Assembly (NCBI GenBank): GCA_028378565.1
Contig: JAONMX010000001.1
Location: forward strand, 1 to 64,000
From: Bacteriovoracaceae bacterium
Lineage (GTDB): Bacteria > Bdellovibrionota > Bacteriovoracia > Bacteriovoracales > Bacteriovoracaceae
Length of the DNA: 64,000 nt
Direction: 5' to 3'
The notes beneath the pieces were generated by a model. That model saw only the letters and a list, made by a program, of their open reading frames with translations. It was not told the origin of the DNA and ran no database searches. A program made the position numbers and the translations under genes. This document shows positions 1 through 7,327 of this stretch, piece by piece (the stretch's first letter is position 1; the number at the start of each line of letters is the position of its first letter).

Positions 1-1285
1 GATCCCCAATATTAACAGGGGCTATCATTTGAGTATCTGAACCTATAAAGGAATCTTTTCCTATTTTTGTGAGATGTTTCTTTTCGCCATCATAATTACA
101 AGTGATGAAGCCACAACCTAGGTTTGTGTTTTCACCTACTTCTGCATCTCCCACGTAACTTAAATGGGAGATTGCAACATTTTTATCAAGCTTAACCTGT
201 TTTGTTTCTACAAAATTCCCAATTTTAACTTGATCAGCAATCTCAGTACCTTTCCTTAAGCGCGCAAATGGACCTATTGCACAATTTTTTTGAATAGCTG
301 TATCCTCAATATAAGAATAAGCCTTTACGACTGTATCTTCTGCAATAGTTGAGTTTTTTATAACGCAACCCTGCTCAACTAAGACATCACTATTAATTTT
401 AGTATTTCCCAGTAGAGTCACTGATGGAAATATTGTTGCTCCACTTTCTATTTCAACGCCTTCTTCAATATAACAGTTTTGAGAATTAATAAAATTAACT
501 CCTTCACATTGAAGCGTTCTTATTTTTCTAGTGATTAGATTAAGGCGAGCTTGTTCAAGTTGAATCATAGTATTCACACCAAGAAAACTATCTGCGTCCT
601 CGAACTCTATTGCTTTGACATTACTATCGAATTTAAAAATATCTGTTAAATAAAACTCGTTACTTTTATTATTACTATCTATAGTCTTAAGTTGCTCCAG
701 TACAAACTTAGTTTTCACTAAATATAAACCCGAATTAACTTCCTTTATTTTTAATTGTTCTTCACTAGAGTCTTTGTGTTCAACAATGACAAAACCCTTT
801 TGTGATCGAACGATACGGCCGTAACCACTAGGGTTATCCACAGAAAAAGTCGCACAAACGCCATCAATATTTTCTTCTTTTATAACATTATATAAACTTT
901 CAAAAATATCAGATGTTAACAAAGGAGTGTCTGCACATAAAATTAAAGTGTACTCTGTGTCCTTCGCCCAAGGGCAATCTTTAAAGAAACATTTAAGTGC
1001 ATCTGCAGTTCCAAGTTGTTGCTCCTGAATTGGATAACTAAACTCTGAGCGACTATCATTAGAGTAAACAGACTCTAAGTACTCTTTAACTTCTTCTTTT
1101 TGATGACCAATAACAACACCAAACTTACCCGCAAGCTTTTTACTTTCAAGAAAGTCATCAACAGCACTAATTGAGAAATCCACAAGACGCTTTCCAAGAA
1201 GACGTATCAATGGTTTTGCCGTTTTTACTTTTAATCTTGTTCCAGCACCAGCTGCTAGTAAAGCTACACCCATTTGGTCGGTCAT
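1..1285 (-). CDS. glmU: Bifunctional GlmU: GlcNAc-1-P uridyltransferase / GlcN-1-P acetyltransferase (C-terminus cut by window edge)
   Basis: Makes UDP-N-acetylglucosamine, the precursor of peptidoglycan and LPS, in the cytoplasm. The ORF runs off base 1, so about 428 residues of a usual ~455 are seen. The N-terminal nucleotidyltransferase motif reads LLAAGAGTRLK, followed by QLGTADAL and NSGLYLV. The C-terminal left-handed beta-helix includes GPFARLRKGTE, VGDAEVGENTN and FITCNYDGEKK, with the acetyltransferase histidine in ISHLSYVGD. The ATG at 1285 is preceded by AAGGAA at good spacing. It is divergent from lon1. Recognition is by conserved motifs across both domains; only the extreme C-terminus is missing. 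Confidence 0.96.
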   Translation of the reverse strand, partial: MTDQMGVALLAAGAGTRLKVKTAKPLIRLLGKRLVDFSISAVDDFLESKKLAGKFGVVIGHQKEEVKEYLESVYSNDSRSEFSYPIQEQQLGTADALKCFFKDCPWAKDTEYTLILCADTPLLTSDIFESLYNVIKEENIDGVCATFSVDNPSGYGRIVRSQKGFVIVEHKDSSEEQLKIKEVNSGLYLVKTKFVLEQLKTIDSNNKSNEFYLTDIFKFDSNVKAIEFEDADSFLGVNTMIQLEQARLNLITRKIRTLQCEGVNFINSQNCYIEEGVEIESGATIFPSVTLLGNTKINSDVLVEQGCVIKNSTIAEDTVVKAYSYIEDTAIQKNCAIGPFARLRKGTEIADQVKIGNFVETKQVKLDKNVAISHLSYVGDAEVGENTNLGCGFITCNYDGEKKHLTKIGKDSFIGSDTQMIAPVNIGD

Positions 1286-1330
1286 TTTTATTCCTTTTCC
1301 GATGAAAAAATTCCAATTTTCGAAGTACCG

Positions 1331-1359
1331 ATTATAACGAGAGTTTCACCATTTTTAAA
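1331..1359 (-). promoter_or_regulatory. Sigma-70-type promoter of glmU
   Basis: On the minus strand a TTTAAA -35 element (1359-1354) is separated by exactly 17 bases from a perfect TATAAT -10 element (1336-1331). Transcription would start near 1324, about 39 bases before the glmU ATG. Seen in the sequence; activity is inferred. Confidence 0.65.
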
Positions 1360-1380
1360 GAAAAGATAGCTAGGAAATTA

Positions 1381-1395
1381 ACCGATTTAATCGGT
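1381..1395. repeat. Perfect inverted repeat ACCGAT-TTA-ATCGGT between glmU and lon1
   Basis: Six-base arms with a three-base centre, lying upstream of both divergent genes. A third copy of the half-site ACCGAT starts at 1327 and overlaps the glmU -10 element. It looks like an operator. It is neither the CIRCE heat-shock element nor a sigma-32 promoter, so no regulator can be named. Confidence 0.4.
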
Positions 1396-1511
1396 CAGAT
1401 AATAAAAAAAAGTGGCTGAATGTAAAGAAATATTTAAAGAACTTCTTAAAAAAAGACGATTCAGTTTATGGAACTTAAGTATTGCATTAGCATCTGTTGG
1501 AGGAAGAGAAT

Positions 1512-3953
1512 ATGGTAACAAATTATGAGGGCGACAACATTGAATTCAAAGAACGTCTTCCACTCCTGCCGATTAGAGATATCGTTGTTTATCCTTTTAT
1601 GATCCTGCCACTTTTTGTCGGAAGAGAATCTTCTATCAAAGCTGTTGAGCATGCGTTAAATGAAAGTGATAGACTTATACTTTTGTCATCACAAAAAGAT
1701 ATCAAGGCAGAACATCCTGAACCATCTGAAATTTACGAGACTGGAACTGTGGCCATGATCATGAGAATGAGAAAGCTACCGGACGGAAGAATTAAAATTC
1801 TTGTTCAAGGTCTCTCGAAAGCTAGAATTCTAGACTTCGAACAACAAGATCCATTCTTTGTAACTAAAATTGCAAAAGCGGACGACGTTGAAGTAACTCA
1901 AGATAAAATAGCAACCGATGCCATCATGAGAAATATCCGTGAGCAACTTGAAAGAGTTATTACTCTTGGAAAAGTTCTTTCTCCAGATATCCTAACAGTG
2001 TTAGAAGATATCACAGATCCAGGAAGACTCGCCGACCTTGTTGCTTCGAACTTAAATCTTCATGTTGCTGAAGCACAAATGATATTAGAAACATTTGATC
2101 CTGTTGAAAGACTTCATAAGATCAATGAAATTCTGACTCGCGAACTCGAAATACTATCGATGCAAGCGAAGATAAAGAATGTTGCGAAAGACGAAATGAA
2201 CAAATCACAGAAAGAATACTTTCTTCGTGAACAAATCAGGGCCATTAAAAGTGAACTTGGTGATGAAATGGCTCAGCCTGAAGGTGATGATGAAATCTCT
2301 GAGTTTAAAGCAAAAATATTAAACGCAAAGATGCCAACTGAAGTTGAAAAAGAAGTTAATAAACAACTTGTTCGACTTGAAAAAATGCATCCCGACAGTA
2401 GTGAATCAGGAATTATCAGAACATATTTAGAATGGATGACAGATCTTCCATGGTCGACGGCCAGTGAAGAAGTTATCGATTTAATAAAAGCGAGAGAAAT
2501 TCTTGACGAAGATCACTTTGACCTAGCAAAAGTTAAAGAAAGAATTCTTGAGTACCTTGCTGTTAGGCAATTAAAAGGTAATGAAATGAAAGGCCCTATC
2601 TTATGTCTTTCTGGTCCCCCAGGAGTTGGTAAAACTTCTCTCGGGAAATCTATTGCAAGAGCGACCGGAAAAGAGTTTGTTAGGATCAGTCTTGGTGGCG
2701 TTAAAGATGAAGCCGAAATTAGAGGACATAGAAGAACATACGTTGGTTCTATGCCGGGACGTTTTATTCAAGCACTTAAACAAGCAAAAACAAATAATCC
2801 AGTTATCCTTTTAGATGAAGTCGATAAATTAGGCGGCGATATGAAAGGTGACCCAGCTTCAGCAATGCTAGAAGTTTTAGATCCAGAACAAAACAAAGAG
2901 TTTAGGGATCATTATCTAAACGCACCGTTTGATCTTTCAAATTGTATGTTTATTGCAACTTCTAACGTTCTTCAAAATATTCCTGGTCCGCTAAGAGATA
3001 GAATGGAAGTTTTAGAGTTATCTGGATATACACAAGAAGAGAAACTTCAAATTAGTAAGAAATACTTAGTTCCAAAACAAATGGATGAGAATGGTATTTC
3101 CCACGATAATGTTAAGTTCACAGATGATGGAATTAACAGTGTTATAAGACATTTTACAAGAGAAGCTGGTCTAAGAAATTTAGAAAGAAAGATTGGTGCC
3201 CTATGTAGAAAAGTTGCCATGAAAATAGCACAAGGTGAAGTAGAGCAAACAAAGCTATTAAGCGATACTGTTATTGATCTACTAGGACCTCCTATTTATA
3301 CAAAAGAAGACGAGAATGATACTGACGAAATTGGTGTAGCAACAGGTTTAGCTTGGACTGCCGCCGGTGGAGAAGTTCTCTATATTGAGGCAACCAAAAT
3401 GAAAGGAAGAGGTTTAACTCTTACCGGTCAGCTTGGTGAAGTCATGAGAGAGTCTGCACAAACAGCTATTGGTTATATTAGATCTAGAGCGAAGCAACTC
3501 GGTATTGATGAAGACTTTTTTGATGAACATGAAATACATATTCATCTACCTGCTGGAGCCATTCCAAAAGATGGACCTAGTGCAGGTATAACTTTAGCCA
3601 CGGCCATATTAAGTTTAATTACTGGCTGTCCTATTGATCATAAAGTTGCCATGACAGGAGAAATCACTCTAACAGGTAAAGTACTTCCTGTTGGTGGTGT
3701 AAAGGAAAAATCCCTAGCGGCCATGAGAATGGGAATTGATACGGTTATTATTCCTTGGAAAAACCACAAAGATATTACAGATGTGCCAGACGAACTGAAA
3801 GAAAAAGTTAATTTTGTTCCAGTTAAGGCCATAAGTGAAGTGCTAGATATCGCTTTACTCGGTTGGGATCAGCACAAGAAGACAATTGGTAAGACGACTA
3901 CGACTAAGAAGAAGAAAAGAGCTGTTAAAACAGTTCCAAGGTCTGCGGCTTAA
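1512..3953 (+). CDS. lon: ATP-dependent Lon protease (first of two paralogues)
   Basis: Cytoplasmic AAA+ serine protease that degrades misfolded and regulatory proteins. About 813 residues: N-terminal substrate-binding domain beginning LPLLPIRDIVVYP, Walker A GPPGVGKTS near residue 368, Walker B ILLDEVDK, and a protease domain with the catalytic serine near residue 690 in PKDGPSAG. The ATG at 1512 is chosen over the in-frame TTG at 1497 because GGAGGAAGA lies just before it; that TTG precedes the ribosome-binding site itself. It ends in a Lys/Thr-rich tail (TTTTKKKKRAVKT) not typical of enterobacterial Lon. A second full-length Lon is encoded at 40077-42602. Confidence 0.97.
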   Translation: MVTNYEGDNIEFKERLPLLPIRDIVVYPFMILPLFVGRESSIKAVEHALNESDRLILLSSQKDIKAEHPEPSEIYETGTVAMIMRMRKLPDGRIKILVQGLSKARILDFEQQDPFFVTKIAKADDVEVTQDKIATDAIMRNIREQLERVITLGKVLSPDILTVLEDITDPGRLADLVASNLNLHVAEAQMILETFDPVERLHKINEILTRELEILSMQAKIKNVAKDEMNKSQKEYFLREQIRAIKSELGDEMAQPEGDDEISEFKAKILNAKMPTEVEKEVNKQLVRLEKMHPDSSESGIIRTYLEWMTDLPWSTASEEVIDLIKAREILDEDHFDLAKVKERILEYLAVRQLKGNEMKGPILCLSGPPGVGKTSLGKSIARATGKEFVRISLGGVKDEAEIRGHRRTYVGSMPGRFIQALKQAKTNNPVILLDEVDKLGGDMKGDPASAMLEVLDPEQNKEFRDHYLNAPFDLSNCMFIATSNVLQNIPGPLRDRMEVLELSGYTQEEKLQISKKYLVPKQMDENGISHDNVKFTDDGINSVIRHFTREAGLRNLERKIGALCRKVAMKIAQGEVEQTKLLSDTVIDLLGPPIYTKEDENDTDEIGVATGLAWTAAGGEVLYIEATKMKGRGLTLTGQLGEVMRESAQTAIGYIRSRAKQLGIDEDFFDEHEIHIHLPAGAIPKDGPSAGITLATAILSLITGCPIDHKVAMTGEITLTGKVLPVGGVKEKSLAAMRMGIDTVIIPWKNHKDITDVPDELKEKVNFVPVKAISEVLDIALLGWDQHKKTIGKTTTTKKKKRAVKTVPRSAA

Positions 3954-3974
3954 CCAACTAAAACATTCAAGAAT

Positions 3975-4040
3975 AAAGAACCTTCTAGAGAGTCTTAGCA
4001 TTTTGTTTTAAAATATAGCTAACTCAATAGAAGGTTTTTT
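3975..4040 (+). promoter_or_regulatory. Long-range inverted repeat covering the ribosome-binding site of the receiver gene
   Basis: AACCTTCTA (3979-3987) is the exact complement of TAGAAGGTT (4028-4036). Adding the flanking A and T runs, the stem reaches about 12 pairs with a 40-base loop. The right arm contains the AGAAGG ribosome-binding site of the gene starting at 4042 and a T run. It could hide that site, or act as a weak terminator after lon1. Function is inferred. Confidence 0.35.
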
Positions 4041-4041
4041 T

Positions 4042-4443
4042 ATGTCAGAAAAGAAAGAACGTAACTCAAAGCTAAATATCGTCGTTGTCGATGATTCAGA
4101 TTTTTCAAGAAACTCAGTTGTGAGTATTTTAGAAGATGAAGGTTTCAATGTCGTTGGCCAAGCAGCAAGTGCAGAGGATGGTATTGCACTATCTGGAACA
4201 ACAGATGCTAATTTATTTTTAATAGACGTCGTGATGCCCCAAAGATCTGGGATTGAGCTTGCTAAAATTTTATCGGAAAAATCTTTGGGAACACATATTA
4301 TTATGATGTCCTCTCTTAATATTCAACAAGTAGTGATAGAATCTATCTCAAGTGGAGCTCTTGATTTTCTACCTAAACCATTTTCTAAAGAAGACCTCTT
4401 AAAGTCTGTTGAAAAAATCGACCAAGAGCTATCAAAGGAATAA
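4042..4443 (+). CDS. Single-domain response regulator receiver (CheY-like)
   Basis: A 133-residue stand-alone receiver domain. The acidic pair D17-D18, the phospho-acceptor D62 (FLIDVVMP), the S90/S91 switch position and K112 (FLPKPF) are all present, so it should be phosphorylated by a histidine kinase. There is no output domain, as in chemotaxis CheY or a phosphorelay intermediate. No kinase gene is adjacent. The start at 4042 has AGAAGG just upstream. It is followed after 2 bases by a small gene that is probably co-transcribed. The pathway cannot be assigned from the sequence. Confidence 0.9.
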   Translation: MSEKKERNSKLNIVVVDDSDFSRNSVVSILEDEGFNVVGQAASAEDGIALSGTTDANLFLIDVVMPQRSGIELAKILSEKSLGTHIIMMSSLNIQQVVIESISSGALDFLPKPFSKEDLLKSVEKIDQELSKE

Positions 4444-4445
4444 GT

Positions 4446-4799
4446 ATGTTTATTATTAAGTTTTTTATTTATTTTACACTCAGCTTTATTATCCTAAGCT
4501 TTCCTGTAGGAAATAAGCCCATCTTTAGCCATCTCAATAAAGTAGCTAAGCCATATACGACAGAGCTCTTTGCAGACTTATCTGAAAAGGCAAAAGATAA
4601 TTTACAAGCGGGAAAAGAAATTGGACAAAAGATGTTCTCAACTAATATTAAAAAACAAGATCATATTAAAACCCAATACTCTTCAACTCAAAAAGCTGAA
4701 AGTAAAAAAATCAAAAGAGAATTAAAAAAAGAAATTCATAAAGATACTTATACACCTGAAGAAAAAGAGCTCCTTCAAAAGATCATTGAAGAATCATAA
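4446..4799 (+). CDS. Small membrane-anchored hypothetical protein
   Basis: 117 residues that I do not recognise. Residues 1-22 form one strongly hydrophobic N-terminal segment (signal anchor or uncleaved signal). The rest is charged, lysine- and glutamate-rich and probably helical, facing the periplasm. It starts 2 bases after the receiver stop codon, suggesting translational coupling, and its stop abuts a strong terminator, so it closes the operon. It may be a partner of the receiver, but nothing in the sequence proves this. Confidence 0.65.
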   Translation: MFIIKFFIYFTLSFIILSFPVGNKPIFSHLNKVAKPYTTELFADLSEKAKDNLQAGKEIGQKMFSTNIKKQDHIKTQYSSTQKAESKKIKRELKKEIHKDTYTPEEKELLQKIIEES

Positions 4800-4829
4800 A
4801 AAAAGCCCTCAGTTTTGAGGGCTTTTTTA
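4799..4829. terminator. Bidirectional rho-independent terminator
   Basis: An AAGCCCTC / GAGGGCTT stem with a six-base loop is flanked by A and T runs on both sides. It sits between convergent genes and can stop transcription in either direction. Confidence 0.9.
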
Positions 4830-4848
4830 AAGTCGAATTTTAATAATC

Positions 4849-5028
4849 TTACTTATCAACAGCAACTTCTGATTCTGATTCACTTGAAGATTGATCTTGT
4901 GCTGTTACGTCACCAGAAAATCTACTTGATTGAACTTGATCAACACATGTTGAATCAGATTCTCCAACGTTACCTGCAAACATGTTAGTTGAAGTTAAAA
5001 GTAATCCTAAAATAATTAATGTTTTCAT
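4849..5028 (-). CDS. Small exported protein, CVDQVQ family (59 aa)
   Basis: A 59-residue ORF with a clear signal peptide (residues 1-18, MKTLIILGLLL... ending NMFAG), followed by a short acidic, serine-rich mature chain. It carries CVDQVQSSRF, nearly identical to CVDQVQSTRF in the protein at 6600-6788, so the two are paralogues. The ribosome-binding site GGGAG lies at proper spacing before the ATG at 5028. A sigma-54-type promoter lies 38-54 bases upstream, and the gene ends at the shared terminator 4799-4829. One cysteine in the mature part could form a dimer disulfide or attach the protein elsewhere. Function unknown. Confidence 0.75.
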   Translation of the reverse strand: MKTLIILGLLLTSTNMFAGNVGESDSTCVDQVQSSRFSGDVTAQDQSSSESESEVAVDK

Positions 5029-5063
5029 AAATACTCCCTCGTGTTTTTTCTATACTTAACTAT

Positions 5064-5081
5064 ATGCACAAGAGATGCCAA
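5064..5081 (-). promoter_or_regulatory. Sigma-54-type promoter of the 59-aa exported protein gene
   Basis: On the minus strand TTGGCATCTCTTGTGCAT has GG and GC separated by exactly 10 bases, the -24/-12 spacing of RpoN promoters. The -24 half matches well; the -12 half is TGTGC rather than TTTGC. It aligns with the better match upstream of the paralogue at 6600-6788. Confidence 0.5.
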
Positions 5082-5140
5082 CAATAGCCACATAAAATCA
5101 ACAAGTTACACCAAAATAGTGAACATTTTTCACACAGTGA

Positions 5141-6517
5141 CTAAAGTTTTAACAACCATTTGATGATTTTAAGCTTTCCAAGATAAGGAGGATATCTCAC
5201 TAAAATATCAAATATTTGATACCTCTTCATGACTGCCTTTTGATGACTAAACGTCTCAAAGCTATATCGGCCGTGATATCGACCCATCCCGCTCTCCCCG
5301 ACGCCGCCAAAAGGAAGTGTCTGACTAGAAAGATGTACAAGAGAATCATTAATGCACAGACCTCCAGAAGACACTTTCTTTACAACCGTATTCTCAACAC
5401 TCTTGTCTTTAGTGAACAAATAACAAGCAAGGGGCTTGTCAGAAGAATTAATAAACTCGATTGCTTCTGCAGTATTTTCAACAGTCACTATTGGTAAAAG
5501 AGGCCCAAAAATTTCATCCTTCATAGAGGCTGAACTACTATCAGCATTTATTAGCGTAGGAGAAATATATTTTTGCGACTTATCACCATCTCCCCCATAA
5601 CTAACCTCACTCTCGTCAATAATATGCTTTAATCTATTCCAATGCCTCTCATTAATAATCCTTCCATAGTCAGGAGAAGACTTAACTTCCTTTCCATAAA
5701 AAGAATTCAGGCCATTTTTAATTGCTTCTTCAAGTGCACTCTTTTTCTTTTTTTCTACGATAATATAATCAGGAGCAACACAGGTTTGTCCGGCATTAAA
5801 GAACTTCCCCCATGCGATTCTTCTACCTACTATTTCAAGATCATTTTCACCTAAGACCATACATGGACTTTTTCCACCAAGCTCCAATGTAACAGGAACT
5901 AAATTTTTTGCAGCTTTCTCCATTACAATTCTTCCAACGGAGCCGTTACCCGTATAGAAAATATGATCAAAAGGCAGTTCAAGCAATGCGGTGGTTTCTT
6001 TAACTTCACCCTGGATCACAATAACTTCTTCAGGAGTAAAGGCATCACTAATTATTTTTTCACATATCTTAGAGGTATGAACCGATATCTCGGATGGTTT
6101 TAAAATAGCATTATTTCCAGCACTCAAAGCTCCTATCAAAGGGGCCATTAATAAATTGAACGGGTAATTCCAAGGAGCAATAATAAGAACAGTTCCAAGG
6201 GGCTCAAAGTTAATATATGAACGACAAGGAAATTGTATTAAGGGAGAGCTCACCTTCTTAGGCCTCATCCACTTTTTTAATTTTTTAATTGTGTGACTAA
6301 TTTCAGAAAGGGTAAAACCTACTTCTGAGACATAACCCTCAAACTCAGACTTTCCTAAATCCAGTCTCAGTGCCTCTATGATCTCTTTTTCATATAAGAG
6401 GATAACCTTCTCAAGCCGCTTCAGGGCCTCTACACGCCACTCATAGCTGTGTGAAATACCTGTGTTAGCAAAGGTCTTAGAATTTTGAAATAATGTTTGA
6501 ATTTGAGATTCTTCCAT
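5141..6517 (-). CDS. NAD(P)-dependent aldehyde dehydrogenase, class-3/fatty-aldehyde type
   Basis: Oxidises aldehydes to carboxylic acids. 458 residues. Conserved sites: N117 in APWNYPF, the cofactor-loop motif TGNGSVGR at 189-196, the general base E212 in LELGGK, and the catalytic cysteine C246 in NAGQTC. The short length and the basic hydrophobic C-terminal tail (YPPY...KWLLKL) resemble class-3, membrane-associated fatty aldehyde dehydrogenases. The ATG at 6517 (AGGGGGATCC upstream) is chosen because the earlier ATG at 6547 lies inside a transcription terminator. It lies between two paralogous small exported-protein genes on the same strand. The substrate cannot be fixed from the sequence. 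Confidence 0.92.
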   Translation of the reverse strand: MEESQIQTLFQNSKTFANTGISHSYEWRVEALKRLEKVILLYEKEIIEALRLDLGKSEFEGYVSEVGFTLSEISHTIKKLKKWMRPKKVSSPLIQFPCRSYINFEPLGTVLIIAPWNYPFNLLMAPLIGALSAGNNAILKPSEISVHTSKICEKIISDAFTPEEVIVIQGEVKETTALLELPFDHIFYTGNGSVGRIVMEKAAKNLVPVTLELGGKSPCMVLGENDLEIVGRRIAWGKFFNAGQTCVAPDYIIVEKKKKSALEEAIKNGLNSFYGKEVKSSPDYGRIINERHWNRLKHIIDESEVSYGGDGDKSQKYISPTLINADSSSASMKDEIFGPLLPIVTVENTAEAIEFINSSDKPLACYLFTKDKSVENTVVKKVSSGGLCINDSLVHLSSQTLPFGGVGESGMGRYHGRYSFETFSHQKAVMKRYQIFDILVRYPPYLGKLKIIKWLLKL

Positions 6518-6534
6518 GGATCCCCCTAAATAAT

Positions 6535-6560
6535 AAAAACCCCACATTTGTGGGGTTTAT
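6535..6560 (-). terminator. Rho-independent terminator after the 62-aa exported protein gene
   Basis: On the minus strand an AAACCCCACA / TGTGGGGTTT stem is followed by a T-rich run. It separates the small gene at 6600-6788 from the aldehyde dehydrogenase gene. Confidence 0.85.
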
Positions 6561-6599
6561 AGAAAAACGTCGAGACTCGTCTGTTAACAGTATAACTAA

Positions 6600-6788
6600 T
6601 TATTTATTTTTAGCACTATCTTCTTGTGATTCTTCAGTAGCTACGGCAGGAGCTTGTTCTGCAGTCTCTTGAAATCTAGTAGATTGTACTTGATCAACAC
6701 ACTCAGCAGCTTGCTCTTCACCCATATTACCGGCAAAAGAAACATTCATTACTAAAATAGCAATAATTAAAAAGAATAAATTTTTCAT
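6600..6788 (-). CDS. Small exported protein, CVDQVQ family (62 aa)
   Basis: 62 residues with a signal peptide (residues 1-19, ending VSFAG), then GNMGEEQAAECVDQVQSTRF and an acidic, alanine-rich tail. It shares the signal-proximal GN.GE and CVDQVQS.RF motifs with the 59-aa protein at 4849-5028. The ATG at 6788 has a strong GAGGAGG ribosome-binding site. Upstream is a near-consensus sigma-54 promoter and downstream a tight terminator, so it is a monocistronic, apparently highly expressed and activator-dependent gene. Function unknown; secretion to the periplasm or outside is inferred from the signal peptide. Confidence 0.8.
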   Translation of the reverse strand: MKNLFFLIIAILVMNVSFAGNMGEEQAAECVDQVQSTRFQETAEQAPAVATEESQEDSAKNK

Positions 6789-6839
6789 ATCGTCCTCCTC
6801 TTATAAGAGACATGTTTAATTAGTAAGTACTTATATATA

Positions 6840-6856
6840 AGCAAGAGGTGTGCCAA
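6840..6856 (-). promoter_or_regulatory. Sigma-54 (RpoN) promoter of the 62-aa exported protein gene
   Basis: The minus strand reads TGGCACACCTCTTGCTT, matching the RpoN consensus TGGCAC-N5-TTGCW at every defined position. GG and GC are 10 bases apart. The start site would be near 6829, giving a leader of about 40 bases. RpoN promoters need an AAA+ enhancer-binding activator; none is encoded in the window. Confidence 0.75.
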
Positions 6857-6929
6857 AAAATTAAACTTAATTATAGGTAGTTATCTATAAAGGAATGTCC
6901 TATTTGAAACTAGTGTCTAAAAAATAGAC

Positions 6930-6958
6930 AAAAAAAGGCCTGAGAGAACTCAGGCCTA
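6930..6958 (-). terminator. Rho-independent terminator after the 75-aa exported protein gene
   Basis: On the minus strand a nine-pair AGGCCTGAG / CTCAGGCCT stem with a four-base loop is followed by seven T. Confidence 0.92.
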
Positions 6959-6984
6959 TATTAATTACAATGAATTTTTTATTA

Positions 6985-7212
6985 TTATCTATCAGCAGTG
7001 TCTGCTGGAGCCGTAGTCGTTGTTGTAGCAGCAGTAGAGTCGTCATTATTACCTCTACCAGAAGTATCAATACACTGCCCACAATGGCTATTACCGCCAC
7101 AAGCTTCGTCTTGCTGACCAACACCTGCAGTAGAAGCATCGCCATCTTGTGCAAAGATATGCATCGAGATTAGTGCAAGAATCATTATTAGTGTCGTCTT
7201 TAGTGTCTTCAT
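6985..7212 (-). CDS. Small exported cysteine-rich protein (75 aa)
   Basis: A signal peptide covers residues 1-21 (ending HIFAQ). The mature chain has three clustered cysteines (ACGGNSHCGQC), then IDTSGRGNN and a threonine/alanine-rich tail. CIDTSGRG occupies the place of CVDQVQS.RF in the two smaller neighbours, so it may be a diverged relative, but similarity is too low to be sure. A TATAAT -10 element lies at 7248-7243 and AAAAGGAAA precedes the ATG. It ends at a strong terminator. It is not a recognised family; CxxC clusters suggest disulfides or metal binding. Confidence 0.7.
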   Translation of the reverse strand: MKTLKTTLIMILALISMHIFAQDGDASTAGVGQQDEACGGNSHCGQCIDTSGRGNNDDSTAATTTTTAPADTADR

Positions 7213-7327
7213 GGTATTTCCTTTTTCAAACTTATATACCTAATTATACTTTCATTTATGTAATCTCTTAAACCAATCACTTAAGTACCTAATATGCGGT
7301 AATCAAGCCGCCATAAAAGCTAGGCAA

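Noticed and set aside
1381-1410. Palindrome after glmU as a terminator
   Set aside because: It lies upstream of both divergent genes, the stem is AT-mixed and only six pairs, and no transcript would need to stop there.
6518-6547. Longer N-terminus for the aldehyde dehydrogenase
   Set aside because: The upstream ATG lies in a terminator stem and the internal ATG at 6517 has a much better ribosome-binding site.
6900-7154. Minus-strand ORF of 84 codons overlapping the 75-aa exported protein
   Set aside because: It is a frame shadow of the real gene at 6985-7212, runs through the terminator at 6930-6958 and has no ribosome-binding site.
7283-7310. GCGG...CCGC hairpin and GG-N10-GC match upstream of the 75-aa gene as a sigma-54 promoter
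   Set aside because: The -12 half is CCGC and the -24 half lacks TGGCAC; a TATAAT element closer to the gene is more convincing.
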